Shown: positions 41,507 through 50,809 of the stretch, piece by piece | Layout: the number at the start of each line of letters is the position of its first letter | Position numbering within the stretch: position 1 is the first letter of the stretch | Source of the DNA: SIG672 sp045535095 | GTDB lineage: Bacteria > Bacillota > Clostridia > Oscillospirales > CAG-272 | DNA length: 54,834 bases | Direction: 5' to 3' | Assembly: GCA_045535095.1 (NCBI GenBank) | Contig: JAZSKY010000057.1 | Span: forward strand, 1-54,834 | Made by a program: the position numbers and the translations under genes | Notes under the pieces: generated by a model | The model's database searches: none | Seen by the model: the letters and a program-made list of their open reading frames with translations, nothing else | What the model was told of the DNA's origin: nothing

Positions 41507-43018
41507 TTATTTATTCCCTTCAGAGGCGCGAAGGGCGTCAAGGCGATCGTAAAAGTCTCGGATCTTGGCGAAATATTCGTTCCTTATAGTCTCGCAGTTT
41601 TCCTTTGCGAGATATTCGTAGGGGTACTTGGGCATAAAGTAGCGCTCTATCATATTATGCTCGCGGTCAACCATCTTGGTAACCGAGCCTGCTCCGACGG
41701 CAAATATCGTCTGAAGCTCTTCCATTATGTAAATGTTGTACTTGCCCTCGCATCCGGGGAGCGCAAATCCTACGTTTTCGAGGTTTCCGACCGTATTCTT
41801 CTGCTTGTAGAGATAGTAGGGCAGATAAAGAGCGCTCTTTGCTTTGAGCTGGGAGTAGTCAACGCTCTTGAGCACGTCTCCGCCCGGCGCGGAATATACG
41901 TCTCCGCCCTGCTTGGCAACGTCCGCCGCCTTTTTAACGCAGAAGGTGTGGACTGTAAAGTTTTCGGGACGGAGCGCAAGCACCGCGTCAACCGATTTCG
42001 AGAAGCTTCTGTATCCCTCGCCCGGCAGACCTGCGATAAGGTCGGTGTTGATGCTGGGGATTCCGCCCTCTCTTGCCATTTCGTACGCGCGGAAGAAATC
42101 GGCGGCGGTGTGACGTCTGCCTATTCCCTCAAGCACGGTGTCGTTGAGAGTCTGCGGATTTATGCTGATTCGTGTAACGCCGTGCTCCTTGATAATTCTT
42201 ATCTTCTCGGCGTCAATGGTGTCGGGACGTCCTGCCTCAAGGGTGTATTCCTCGAGAAGCGAAACGTCGGTATGCTCCTCTATTTTGGAAAGGAGAAGGT
42301 CGAGCTGCGACGCACTGAGCGTCGTCGGTGTGCCTCCGCCTATGTATATTGTCGAAAGTCTGAGTCCTCTCTCCTTTATGACCGCAAAAACGCCGTCAAG
42401 GTCGAGAAGAAGTCTTTCAAGATATTCGGGAATCATCGAGAGAAGTCTCTTTGTTGCAAACGAGATAAACGAGCAGTACGCACATCTCGTCGGGCAGAAG
42501 GGGATCGAGATGTAGAGGCTGCAGCTGTCCTTCGGAAGCTCCTCTATGATCTTCGCCTCGTTGAGCGTGATGCTCGTGAGAAGCGCCGCCTTTTTACTGC
42601 TGAGCAGATATTCGTTGCGCAGAATTTTTCTTATCTGCGCTCCGTCGTAGCCCTCGTCGTATATCTTGCGCGCGATCTTCGAGGGCCTGATTCCCGTGAG
42701 TATCCCCCACGAGGGCGTGTAGGCAAAAAAGTTCGTTCCTGCCTCGAAAAGCGCCTTTCCTACGACCACCTTTGCAAGGTCAACGTAGGTCTTTTTCTTT
42801 TTCTTCGTCTCACAGCACTCGCCGCTCGCGACCGAGTCTGCAAGCTTTATCTGCGCCCACGCGCGGATAGTTTCCTCGTCCTCGCTGACGTTTACCGTAA
42901 CTACGGGCACGTCGTCGGTGACCTCCTCGTTTTCCGAGAATTTCGATCCGGGGAAGAAGATCAGACAGAGTGTCTGAACGTAATATTGACTTATATCTCC
43001 GTTAATTATAAGCTTCAT
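41507..43018 (-). CDS. hemZ: Coproporphyrinogen dehydrogenase HemZ
   Basis: Radical SAM protein of the HemN superfamily, HemZ branch, 503 residues. The cluster motif is CPTRCAYCSF (about residue 175), preceded by a 165-residue N-terminal region typical of HemZ and followed by YIGGGTPTTLSA. Known family members act in heme formation or heme transfer; in anaerobic Clostridia without a heme pathway the role is unclear. GAAAGG precedes the ATG. Fourteen bases after the AEC gene. Confidence 0.88.
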   Translation of the reverse strand: MKLIINGDISQYYVQTLCLIFFPGSKFSENEEVTDDVPVVTVNVSEDEETIRAWAQIKLADSVASGECCETKKKKKTYVDLAKVVVGKALFEAGTNFFAYTPSWGILTGIRPSKIARKIYDEGYDGAQIRKILRNEYLLSSKKAALLTSITLNEAKIIEELPKDSCSLYISIPFCPTRCAYCSFISFATKRLLSMIPEYLERLLLDLDGVFAVIKERGLRLSTIYIGGGTPTTLSASQLDLLLSKIEEHTDVSLLEEYTLEAGRPDTIDAEKIRIIKEHGVTRISINPQTLNDTVLEGIGRRHTAADFFRAYEMAREGGIPSINTDLIAGLPGEGYRSFSKSVDAVLALRPENFTVHTFCVKKAADVAKQGGDVYSAPGGDVLKSVDYSQLKAKSALYLPYYLYKQKNTVGNLENVGFALPGCEGKYNIYIMEELQTIFAVGAGSVTKMVDREHNMIERYFMPKYPYEYLAKENCETIRNEYFAKIRDFYDRLDALRASEGNK

Positions 43019-43031
43019 CTTAAAAAACCTT

Positions 43032-43970
43032 TCAAATAAGAAGTAGGAGAGAGACTATCGGGATAGTGCCGAGCGAAAGAAGTGTGGAAACGGCGACGAA
43101 TTTGCCTGCCGTGACCGCGTCTCCGCCGAATTTTTCCGCCATCATACTCGTATAGACGGCAACCGGCGTGGACGAGCATATCATAACTGTCAGCGCAACG
43201 TCGTTTGACAGGGACACGCCGACAAGCATCAGTATCTTCAGTATTAAAAACGCAAGGACGGGTGCGGCAAAGAGACGGAGGAAAAGTGCCGTCGGGAGCG
43301 CCTTGTCGTTGAATGCGCTCTTAAATTTGAGGTCTGCAAATCGCAGTCCGACGATTATCATCGAAAGGGGTACGACAAGGTCTGCAAGGTAGGTGAGCAG
43401 CTCTGTCGCAAAGGACGGAACGTATTTGTCAAGCGGCGTGAAGAAGAATATAAATCCTATATAAGTCGGCACGGTTGCCGGATTTATAAACATCTTTTTG
43501 ACCGAAACGTACTTTTTGTCGCCCGTGTAGATGTAGCATCCAACCGACCACGCGTAGAGGTTAAACGCGATAACGAAAACGCAGACGTAAATGACCGCAA
43601 CCTCTCCTGCGACCGCCTGAATGAGCGGTATTCCGAGGAATGACGCGTTTGAAAAGAGCAGTCCGTAGCGATAGACCTTTCTCTGCGCCTCGGGAGTCTT
43701 TTTGAAAAAGAAGAGACCGAGCGCAAGGACTGCGCCGTGATAGACGAGCGAGATCAGAAATACCCACGCCGCGCCTGCGAGAACGCTTCTGTCGAAGTCT
43801 CTGATATATGTGTTTATTATCAGCGCAGGCTGTGCGAAATAGAGTATGAGATTTGAAAGCTCGGCGGGGAGCTTGTCTCCGCCGAAGTGAGTTTTTCGCA
43901 TAACGTAGCCGACTAACATAAGGGCGAACATCAGCCCTATGCGCTGGCAAAGCGCGAGAATATCTATCAT
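43032..43970 (-). CDS. AEC family transporter
   Basis: Auxin efflux carrier family, 312 residues with about ten helices, including LMLVGYVMRK in helix 1 and a SSTPVAVYTSMMAEKFGGD segment that is typical for bacterial members. Such proteins export organic acids or small metabolites; substrate unknown. The ATG at 43970 has GGAGC at a normal distance. The open frame upstream enters repeat DNA and is not used. Follows tex across a palindromic element. Confidence 0.85.
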   Translation of the reverse strand: MIDILALCQRIGLMFALMLVGYVMRKTHFGGDKLPAELSNLILYFAQPALIINTYIRDFDRSVLAGAAWVFLISLVYHGAVLALGLFFFKKTPEAQRKVYRYGLLFSNASFLGIPLIQAVAGEVAVIYVCVFVIAFNLYAWSVGCYIYTGDKKYVSVKKMFINPATVPTYIGFIFFFTPLDKYVPSFATELLTYLADLVVPLSMIIVGLRFADLKFKSAFNDKALPTALFLRLFAAPVLAFLILKILMLVGVSLSNDVALTVMICSSTPVAVYTSMMAEKFGGDAVTAGKFVAVSTLLSLGTIPIVSLLLLI

Positions 43971-43980
43971 TTTTTGCTCC

Positions 43981-44166
43981 TTTTTTTCTTGGAAACCCTT
44001 TTGCAAAAGGGTTTCCAAACCTTCCCAAAAATCTTAATGGAATCTTTTTAAATAAAGTTTTGGAAAGAGCGCGAGAAAACTTTTTCCAAAAAGTTGTCTC
44101 GCAAAAAGTTGTCTCGTAAAAAGTTTTTTGGAAAGCGTAAAAACCTTTTTCTCAAAAAGGTTTTCA
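43981..44166 (-). repeat. Palindromic intercistronic element, tex-AEC
   Basis: On the minus strand: AAAACCTTTTT/AAAAAGGTTTT overlapping the tex stop (44140-44164), a duplicated GAGACAACTTTTT segment, a GCGAGA..TCTCGC hairpin (44071-44102) in inverted orientation relative to the his elements, AT-rich centre, and TTGGAAACCCTTTT-GC-AAAAGGGTTTCCAA (43989-44018) before the AEC ribosome site. Confidence 0.85.
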
Positions 44167-46335
44167 CTTAGGTTTTCTCATAGTGAGGGATATTCTTCCC
44201 TTTTTGACGTCAACAGAGAGTACCCAAACGGTAACGATGTCGCCGACGCTTACAGCCTCGAGCGGATGCCTCACGAACTTGCCGCCAAGCTGAGAAATGT
44301 GAACGAGACCGTCCTGATGAACGCCAATATCAACGAAAGCGCCGAAATCGGTGACGTTTCTGACAGTACCGACAAGCTCCATTCCCTCTTTAAGGCTCTC
44401 GATACCGAGAACGTCGGTGCGGAGCATAGGAGGCGGAAGCTCGTCACGAGGGTCACGTCCGGGGCGGCAAAGCTCTGCTACGATGTCGTCGAGCGTGGGA
44501 ACGCCGATTCCAAGCTCGCTTGCGAGCTTTTCCTTGCCGAGAGCTTTGATTTTATCGTTAATTCCGTCGGAAATTCTGTTTTTCTTAACGTCGTCCGCGC
44601 TGTATCCGAGCTTTTCAAGAAGCTCCTTTGCCGCCGCGTAGCTTTCGGGGTGAACGGCGGTGTTGTCAAGGAAATTGCGTCCTCCGTGAACACGAAGGAA
44701 GCCTGCGCACTGCTCGAACGCCTTCGGTCCGAGCTTGGGAACCTTTTTAAGCTCGGCGCGCGAGGAAAATTCGCCGTTTTCCTCTCTGTACGCAACGATA
44801 TTTTTAGCAACCGTCGAGTTTACGCCCGCAACTCTCGAAAGAAGGGGTACCGACGCGGTGTTGAGGTCAACGCCAACGCGGTTAACTGCCGACTCGACTA
44901 CGCCGTCAAGCGCCTCGGAGAGGCGGTTCTGCGGCATATCGTGCTGATACTGTCCGACACCGATAGCCTTGGGGTCGATCTTAACAAGCTCTGCAAGGGG
45001 GTCCTGCAGACGTCTTGCGATGGAAACTGCCGAACGGAGGTTTACGTCGTAGTCGGGGAACTCCTCTGCCGCGAGCTTTGATGCCGAATATACCGACGCA
45101 CCCGCCTCGCTGACTACCATATAAGCAACTCCGCCACCGATCTCGCGGATAACGTCAGCCGCAAAGACCTCTGTTTCGTGAGATGCAGTTCCGTTTCCGA
45201 TAGCGATTATCTCAACCGCGTGCTTTTTGATGAGAGCCTTGATCTTGACCTTCGCCTCGTCTATCTTGTTGAAGGGCGGAACGGGATAGATAACTGCGGT
45301 ATCAAGCACTTTTCCTATGCCGTCAACAACTGCAACCTTACAGCCCATACGGTAACCTGGGTCAAGTCCGAGAGTTACCTTGTTCTTAACGGGAGGCTGC
45401 ATAAGAAGCTGATTCAAGTTGAGCGAGAACACCTTGATCGCCGACTCGTTTGCCGTATCGGTAAGAGTCGTTCTCATTTCTCTCTCGAGCGAGGGGAAAA
45501 TGAGTCTGTCGTACGAATCCTCTGCCGCAAGGGATACGAAATCGGAGCATTCGCCGCTTCCCTTGACGTGGAGAGAGCGCACGATGTTCATCGCCTTTGC
45601 GCGCTCAAATTCAACGGTCACCTTGAGTATTTCCTCGTTTTCGCCGCGGTTAAGCGCAAGGACTCTGTGTCCTGCGATTTTGTTCAGCGGCTCGGAGAAG
45701 CTTTCGTACATTGCGTAAACGCCGAGGTCCGCCTTTTCCTCGCCGTCTGCGGGCGCTTTCGCGGGGCAGGACGAGATCTTGCCCTGCATGAAGCAGACGT
45801 AACGGAGTCTCTTGCGAAGCTCTGCATCGTCCGAGATGATCTCGGCGATGATGTCGGACGCTCCTGCGAGAGCCTCCTCAACGCTTGATACTCCAAGCTC
45901 CTCGTTTATATATGCCTCTGCCATCTCGGAAGGCACGCCGCCCTCCTGCGCGTAGATCGCCTCGGCGAGAGGTCCGAGTCCCTTTTCCTTTGCAACTGAC
46001 GCACGGGTCTTGCGCTTCGGACGGTAGGGACGGTAAATATCGTCAATTTCGGTAAGAGTCTCGGCTTCGTCGAGCGCTTTCGAGATCTCCTCGGTCATAA
46101 ATCCGAGAGTTTCGATCGAGGCGCGTACCTTTTCTCTCTGCTCCTCGAGGTTGCGCAGATATTTGAGACGCTCGTCCAGCGTACGAAGCACCTGATCGTC
46201 AAGCGCGCCCGTTACCTCTTTTCTGTAACGCGCAATAAAAGGAATGGTGTTGCCCTCGTCGATAAGAGCGACTGTGTCGATAACTCTTTTTTCACTGATT
46301 CCGAGTTCTTTTGCGATTCTTGCTGTAATTTCCAC
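44164..46335 (-). CDS. tex: Tex-family S1 RNA-binding protein
   Basis: Nucleic-acid-binding protein of the Tex/Spt6 family involved in transcription. 723 residues: N-terminal helical region with IPFIARYRKEVTG, a YqgF-like domain (LGLDPGYRMGCKVAVVD, about 325), helix-hairpin-helix repeats (VPKLGPKAFEQCAGFLR) and a C-terminal S1 domain (TDFGAFVDIGVHQDGLVHIS). The start is GTG at 46335 by family alignment (MEITARIAKELG). GAAAGGG is 43 bases upstream with a 32-nt hairpin in the gap; starts in the hairpin are too close to that site. Confidence 0.93.
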   Translation of the reverse strand: MEITARIAKELGISEKRVIDTVALIDEGNTIPFIARYRKEVTGALDDQVLRTLDERLKYLRNLEEQREKVRASIETLGFMTEEISKALDEAETLTEIDDIYRPYRPKRKTRASVAKEKGLGPLAEAIYAQEGGVPSEMAEAYINEELGVSSVEEALAGASDIIAEIISDDAELRKRLRYVCFMQGKISSCPAKAPADGEEKADLGVYAMYESFSEPLNKIAGHRVLALNRGENEEILKVTVEFERAKAMNIVRSLHVKGSGECSDFVSLAAEDSYDRLIFPSLEREMRTTLTDTANESAIKVFSLNLNQLLMQPPVKNKVTLGLDPGYRMGCKVAVVDGIGKVLDTAVIYPVPPFNKIDEAKVKIKALIKKHAVEIIAIGNGTASHETEVFAADVIREIGGGVAYMVVSEAGASVYSASKLAAEEFPDYDVNLRSAVSIARRLQDPLAELVKIDPKAIGVGQYQHDMPQNRLSEALDGVVESAVNRVGVDLNTASVPLLSRVAGVNSTVAKNIVAYREENGEFSSRAELKKVPKLGPKAFEQCAGFLRVHGGRNFLDNTAVHPESYAAAKELLEKLGYSADDVKKNRISDGINDKIKALGKEKLASELGIGVPTLDDIVAELCRPGRDPRDELPPPMLRTDVLGIESLKEGMELVGTVRNVTDFGAFVDIGVHQDGLVHISQLGGKFVRHPLEAVSVGDIVTVWVLSVDVKKGRISLTMRKPK

Positions 46336-46345
46336 TTTTTTATTT

Positions 46346-46385
46346 GTGGGACAACTTTTTGAAAAAAGTTTTCCCACACCCTTTC
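46346..46385 (-). promoter_or_regulatory. tex hairpin-bridged ribosome site
   Basis: GAAAGGG (46379-46385) is followed by a 32-nt hairpin GTGGGA..TCCCAC (46346-46377, 15-bp stem with one mismatch), then AAATAAAAAA and GTG (46335). Linear spacing 43, folded spacing 11. Here the hairpin stands alone with no intercistronic element, since tex has its own promoter. Confidence 0.68.
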
Positions 46386-46433
46386 AAAAACTTTTATATA
46401 CATAAAATATATATAAATATAATAATTCATAAT

Positions 46434-46462
46434 ATTATATCACTTATTTTAGCTTTCGTCAA
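46434..46462 (-). promoter_or_regulatory. tex promoter
   Basis: On the minus strand TTGACG (46457-46462) and TATAAT (46434-46439), 17 bases apart. The leader to tex is about 95 bases and ends in the bridging hairpin. Confidence 0.78.
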
Positions 46463-46533
46463 TATTTTTTTGGTCTTGCGGACGATTTTTTCGTCTCTTT
46501 CGCGCCGCAAGGCACCTAAAATTGCAAAACGGC

Positions 46534-46562
46534 TTGATTATATCGCGCGTTTGTGCTATAAT
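46534..46562 (+). promoter_or_regulatory. Promoter of the esterase-acyltransferase operon
   Basis: TTGATT (46534-46539) and TATAAT (46557-46562), 17 bases apart. It lies inside a longer open frame that begins at 46522, which shows that the frame's true start is the later ATG at 46603. Confidence 0.75.
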
Positions 46563-46602
46563 AATAAAACAGACTATAAAAAACGAAACGAGATCTGTAT
46601 TT

Positions 46603-48804
46603 ATGGAACTTTCACGCGATTTTGCGCGCACCCAGCTTCTGCTTTTCAAGCCCTTCGTATCGTCCTGCTCTCTCGAGCGCACGAGAAAGGCTCAGGCACG
46701 TCTCGGCGCGCTTATGGCTTCGTCCTACAAAAGCAATTCTAAATACGAAAAAAAGAAAATAGAAAGCGTTGACTGCGCGGTAATTACGCCGTCCGACATC
46801 GTATCAAAGGGAGTTATCCTCTACCTCCACGGAGGCGGATATACCTGCGGCGACCTTAAATATGCACGCGGATTTGCAACCGTTCTTGCATCGAAATGCT
46901 CGATGCGAGTCATCGCGCCTGCATACCGTCTCGCACCCGAAGCACCCTTCCCTGCCGCCCTTGACGATGCGCTCGCAATTTACAAGCATCTTGTCGAAAG
47001 CGGCACTCCGTCAAGCGAGATCGTTTTATGCGGAGAAAGCGCAGGCGGAGGACTTTGCTACGCGCTCTGCCTCAAATTAAAAGCGAAAAAGCTTCCCTTA
47101 CCTACGGGAATTATTGCGATTTCCCCCTGGTGCGACCTCACCCTTTCGGGCGAGAGCCTTGAAAGAAATTGCGACCTCGATCCCACGCTTGAAAAGGAGC
47201 GTCTTAAATACTATGCAAACTGCTACGTACACGGCTCTCCCGAGTCGCCCTGCGACGGCGAGACCGACAAGGATCTGAAGGCAAATCCCTTCGTTTCGCC
47301 CCTTTTCGGTGACCTTTCGTCTATGCCTCCCTCGATAATTTTCGCAGGAAGCGACGAGGTCCTTCTCGACGATTCGAGAATGCTCCACGAAGGCCTTATC
47401 CGCGCAGGCGCGAGAAGTCAGCTGAACGTGGCAGAGGGAATGTGGCACGTTTATCCCCTTTTCTGCCTCAAGGAATACGAGAGTGATTTCGACCGAATGA
47501 ACGCATTTCTGCGTACGGTCCTGCCGCCGCCCGAGAGACTCCGCTGGATGCGTCTCGACAACGCGGCGAAGATATATCCTGCCGCGCGAAGCCGCCGCTG
47601 GATCAACCTTTTCAGACTTTCCGCAACACTCACCGAGGAAATTGACCGCGAGGTACTCAAAAGCGCGCTTGACGTTACCGTCCGCCGCTTCCCCTCTATC
47701 GCGGTACGCATAAGAACGGGATTTTTCTGGTATTATCTCGAGGAGATCCCGAACGCGCCCGAGATAATGGACGAGCGCAGCTGTCCGCTCTCGCGTATTC
47801 CCTTTGAAAAGCTGCAAAAGTGCGCTTTCAGAGTAATAGTGTATAAAAAGCGCATAGCTGTCGAGTTTTTCCACTCGATAACCGACGGAAACGGCGGTCT
47901 CGTTTTCTTAAAGACTCTCCTTGCCGAGTATATTCAGCAGAAATACAACGTTGAAATTCCTGCCGAAAACGGAGTCCTTGACAGACTTGAAATGCCGAGC
48001 GAGGCAGAGCTTGAGGACAGCTTCCAGCGTACCTGCGGAAAGGTCGCCGCAAGCAGAAGAGACGTCACCGCGTACAAGATCACGGGTACGCGCGAGGTCG
48101 ATTCCTTCCTCACGAACACCGCCTTTATAATGAGCGCCGCCGAGGTCAAGGCGCGCGCAAAGGAGATAGGCGTCACCGCAAACACCTTCCTTGCGTCCGC
48201 CGTTATGCTCGCTATAATCAACATTCAGAAGGAGCGCGGAATAAGGACGTCCAGAATGAAGCCGGTAAAGCTTCTTCTCCCCGTAAATCTGCGTAAAATG
48301 TTTAATTCCGAGTCGCTGCGCAACTTCGTTCTTTACGCGATGCCGGGCGTTGATCCCCGTCTCGGAGAATATTCCTTCGAGGAGATCTGCAAGATAGTTC
48401 ATCATCAGATGGGACTTATGGCTACCCCGAAGCAGATGCAGAAGATGATAACAACCAACGTAAAAAGCGAGCGCGTTCTTGCAGTCAAGATGCTTCCGCT
48501 TTTCATAAAAAACCCCATAATGAAGGCGGTTTTCAACACAGTTGGCGAAAAGACCACCTGCCTTTCCCTCTCTAATTTGGGACTTGTAAAGGTCCCCGAT
48601 CAGATGGCGCCCTTTATCGAGAGAATGGACTTCATTCTCGGAATACAGGCAACGAGATACCACAACTGCGGTATCATAACCTACGGCGACACCCTCGTTT
48701 TCAACTCGATACGAAACATTCGCGAGCCGATACTCGAGAGACATTTCTACGCCGTGCTGAAGGACCTCGGCATTCACGTCAAGGTCGAAAGCAATCAAAG
48801 ATAA
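46603..48804 (+). CDS. Fused HSL-type esterase and condensation-like acyltransferase
   Basis: A 733-residue two-domain protein. The N-terminal half is an alpha/beta hydrolase of the hormone-sensitive lipase group: HGGG at 76-79, nucleophile Ser146 in GESAG, Asp251 in AGSDEV and His282. The C-terminal half (about 315-733) resembles the chloramphenicol acetyltransferase/condensation/alcohol acetyltransferase fold, with active-site HSITDG (His424, Asp428) and LLLPVNLRKMF. Together they could move acyl groups between esters or alcohols; substrates unknown. No signal peptide. The ribosome site is weak. It is followed after 16 bases by a zinc-ribbon membrane protein. Confidence 0.82.
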   Translation: MELSRDFARTQLLLFKPFVSSCSLERTRKAQARLGALMASSYKSNSKYEKKKIESVDCAVITPSDIVSKGVILYLHGGGYTCGDLKYARGFATVLASKCSMRVIAPAYRLAPEAPFPAALDDALAIYKHLVESGTPSSEIVLCGESAGGGLCYALCLKLKAKKLPLPTGIIAISPWCDLTLSGESLERNCDLDPTLEKERLKYYANCYVHGSPESPCDGETDKDLKANPFVSPLFGDLSSMPPSIIFAGSDEVLLDDSRMLHEGLIRAGARSQLNVAEGMWHVYPLFCLKEYESDFDRMNAFLRTVLPPPERLRWMRLDNAAKIYPAARSRRWINLFRLSATLTEEIDREVLKSALDVTVRRFPSIAVRIRTGFFWYYLEEIPNAPEIMDERSCPLSRIPFEKLQKCAFRVIVYKKRIAVEFFHSITDGNGGLVFLKTLLAEYIQQKYNVEIPAENGVLDRLEMPSEAELEDSFQRTCGKVAASRRDVTAYKITGTREVDSFLTNTAFIMSAAEVKARAKEIGVTANTFLASAVMLAIINIQKERGIRTSRMKPVKLLLPVNLRKMFNSESLRNFVLYAMPGVDPRLGEYSFEEICKIVHHQMGLMATPKQMQKMITTNVKSERVLAVKMLPLFIKNPIMKAVFNTVGEKTTCLSLSNLGLVKVPDQMAPFIERMDFILGIQATRYHNCGIITYGDTLVFNSIRNIREPILERHFYAVLKDLGIHVKVESNQR

Positions 48805-48820
48805 GAAAGGAAGATAAAAT

Positions 48821-49516
48821 ATGTTTTGTGCAAAATGCGGCGTTGAGCTTGCAAACAGCGAAAAAAGCTGCCCTCTTTGCGGCACTCGCGCATATCACCC
48901 CGATATAGTACGCGAAAACGGCGAGCCGCCCTTCCCCGAAAACAATCTTCCGAAAGAGGAATTCAACCGCGCCGGCATACTTTTCATTATAACGATGCTT
49001 TATGCGATCCCCTTCATACTCGCGCCTATATGCGATTTCAGCATCACAGGCGGGATAACCTGGTCGGCGTACGTTTCGCTTTCGGTTCTTCTCGCATACG
49101 TGATACTGATCCTGCCCTCCTGGTTTCGCAAGTGGCACCCGATAATCTTCGTACCCATTGACTGCGGCTGCGCAGGACTTTTCGTGTGGTATATAAGCTT
49201 TGCGACCGGCGGAAACTGGTTTTTCTCGTTTGCATTCCCCGTTCTTCTTATGATAAGCGTGCTTCTCTGCTCGGTCGTGATCCTCTCTGTGACTCTTCGC
49301 CGCGGATATCTTTACATTTTCGGCGGAGCATTCCTCGGACTTTCCGCAGTTATGCCGCTCACCGAGTTCTTCGTTCACATTACCTTCCACCCGAGAGATC
49401 ATCTCGTCTGGTCGGTCTATCCGATGACAGTATTTTTCCTCATCGGCGCAATGCTGATAACGATTGCGATTTGCAGACCTCTTCGCGAATCGCTCCATAA
49501 AAAGTTTTTCATTTGA
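48821..49516 (+). CDS. Zinc-ribbon multi-spanning membrane protein (DUF6320-like)
   Basis: A 231-residue protein with an N-terminal zinc ribbon, FCAKCG and SCPLCG (Cys3, Cys6, Cys17, Cys20), and about seven membrane helices from residue 45 on. It resembles clostridial proteins labelled DUF6320, from memory. AGAAAGGAAG precedes the ATG. Being the only partner of the esterase-acyltransferase, it may hold that enzyme at the membrane or handle its lipid or alcohol product; this is inference. Confidence 0.75.
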   Translation: MFCAKCGVELANSEKSCPLCGTRAYHPDIVRENGEPPFPENNLPKEEFNRAGILFIITMLYAIPFILAPICDFSITGGITWSAYVSLSVLLAYVILILPSWFRKWHPIIFVPIDCGCAGLFVWYISFATGGNWFFSFAFPVLLMISVLLCSVVILSVTLRRGYLYIFGGAFLGLSAVMPLTEFFVHITFHPRDHLVWSVYPMTVFFLIGAMLITIAICRPLRESLHKKFFI

Positions 49517-49559
49517 GTTTAAAGAAAAAGCACTTGCTTAATGGGTGGTTCTCATAAGG

Positions 49560-49605
49560 AAGTTGACAAAAATTGTAGGGGTCGACGTCCTCGGCGACCC
49601 GTAAA
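49560..49605. repeat. TGTAGGGG palindrome
   Basis: TTGTAGGGGTCGACGTCCTC, containing a GGGTCG/CGACCC stem (49579-49600), between two convergent genes. It shares its TTGTAGGGGT start with the HAD leader. TTCTCATAAGGAAGTTG just before it also occurs in the terminator at 35881. Confidence 0.6.
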
Positions 49606-49635
49606 AGTAAAAATTGAACCGCAGAAAACAAAGAG

Positions 49636-49682
49636 ATAACCCCGGCAGATTTTCAAGGTCTGTCGGGGTTATATTATTTTCA
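49636..49682. terminator. Terminator between zinc-ribbon protein and oxidoreductase
   Basis: Stem ATAACCCCGGCAGA/TCTGTCGGGGTTAT (13 of 14 paired, 49636-49672). Serves the convergent genes on both strands. On the minus strand it begins ATAACCCCGACAGA, as does the HAD terminator. Confidence 0.83.
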
Positions 49683-49692
49683 AAAAAACAGT

Positions 49693-50796
49693 TTATCTTT
49701 GAATTTTGTTGTCTTTTTTTGCATAAGGAGAAATGCTTTGTACACCGCTCTTCATTATTATCCATCGGGTAAACGGATTACATAAGAAAATTCTTTTAAC
49801 AGATTTAAGCAAAAGCTTACATTTCAAACCACGCGTGCTTTTTTTATATCTTCGCTGAATATCACTGTAAGATCCTCCCGATTCAAACGCATCGGCAAGC
49901 ATTTTCCCACTGAACATAGCACTACTCAAACCCTCAAATGAACTGGAACTGATAAAGCCTGCCGCCTCGCCAAGAAGAAATATATTTTCCTTTCCCGTAC
50001 AAAAGTCTTTTAAGTTGCGCGGACTGGATACAAGGCATGCCTCGGTTTTAAAAGCATCACCAAAAGAATTGCCCAAAAATTCCTCAAGCCTTGATTTCTG
50101 TGTTTCAAAAGCCTCGCGGCATCCTTTACGTTTGAATGCACCGCCAAATATAACGTGGTCTCCTTTATGTATCGTCCAAGAACAACTCTCACTTGTTTTG
50201 GAATCAAAAACACAGGAATAATAAGGCATTCGCTGACCGTTAAACTTAAACCATTGTTGTATTGCAACATACTGCACACGCATAGGCTTAAAGAACGTAC
50301 GTCTGACGGTGGAGCCGCCGCCGTCCGCGCCAATGATCATCCTTGAGGTTACTTGCGTTTCAGCGTCGGAGCGCTTTATTAAAACGGTAAAAAGGTCACC
50401 GTCTTTTTCTATTTTACCACACCGTCCTTTGAGTACATCCACGTGCGATGGAATGAGAGAAAGCAACCATTGATCAAATGCGTATCTATCCATATTGAGG
50501 TAATGACGTTGATAGTATCGAACCAGTTTTTGATCAACATCAATCGTTTGCACGGCGAAGATCTGAGGATCTTCAAGAATATTTTTTGGAAGAACCAAAT
50601 CAAACTTTGCAAGTAGTTTTTGAGCATCGGGAGCAAGAAGACCGCCACACGGCTTGGAAGACGTAAGTTGCTGTCCATCTATAACCAGTATCCTCAACTC
50701 GGGGCGCACTTTTGCTATTTCGCTAACAAAAATGCTTCCGGCAGGTCCTGCACCAACTACGACAATATCGTACATGTTTGTGGTATCTCTTTCCAT
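49693..50796 (-). CDS. FAD-dependent oxidoreductase (geranylgeranyl reductase-like), AT-rich
   Basis: A 367-residue flavoprotein. The N-terminal Rossmann motif VVVGAGPAGSIFVSE binds FAD; the conserved KPCGGLLAPDA and the second FAD motif LLGEAAGFISSSSFEG fit the geranylgeranyl reductase/PHBH-like family, where the Cys-Gly-Gly segment is typical. Substrate unknown; isoprenoid double bonds are a family guess. GGGAGGAG lies before the ATG. Codon use is AT-rich, and the gene carries the shared promoter, leader and terminator set, so it appears acquired. Confidence 0.82.
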   Translation of the reverse strand: MERDTTNMYDIVVVGAGPAGSIFVSEIAKVRPELRILVIDGQQLTSSKPCGGLLAPDAQKLLAKFDLVLPKNILEDPQIFAVQTIDVDQKLVRYYQRHYLNMDRYAFDQWLLSLIPSHVDVLKGRCGKIEKDGDLFTVLIKRSDAETQVTSRMIIGADGGGSTVRRTFFKPMRVQYVAIQQWFKFNGQRMPYYSCVFDSKTSESCSWTIHKGDHVIFGGAFKRKGCREAFETQKSRLEEFLGNSFGDAFKTEACLVSSPRNLKDFCTGKENIFLLGEAAGFISSSSFEGLSSAMFSGKMLADAFESGGSYSDIQRRYKKSTRGLKCKLLLKSVKRIFLCNPFTRWIIMKSGVQSISPYAKKDNKIQR

Positions 50797-50809
50797 TTAA
50801 CTCCTCCCG

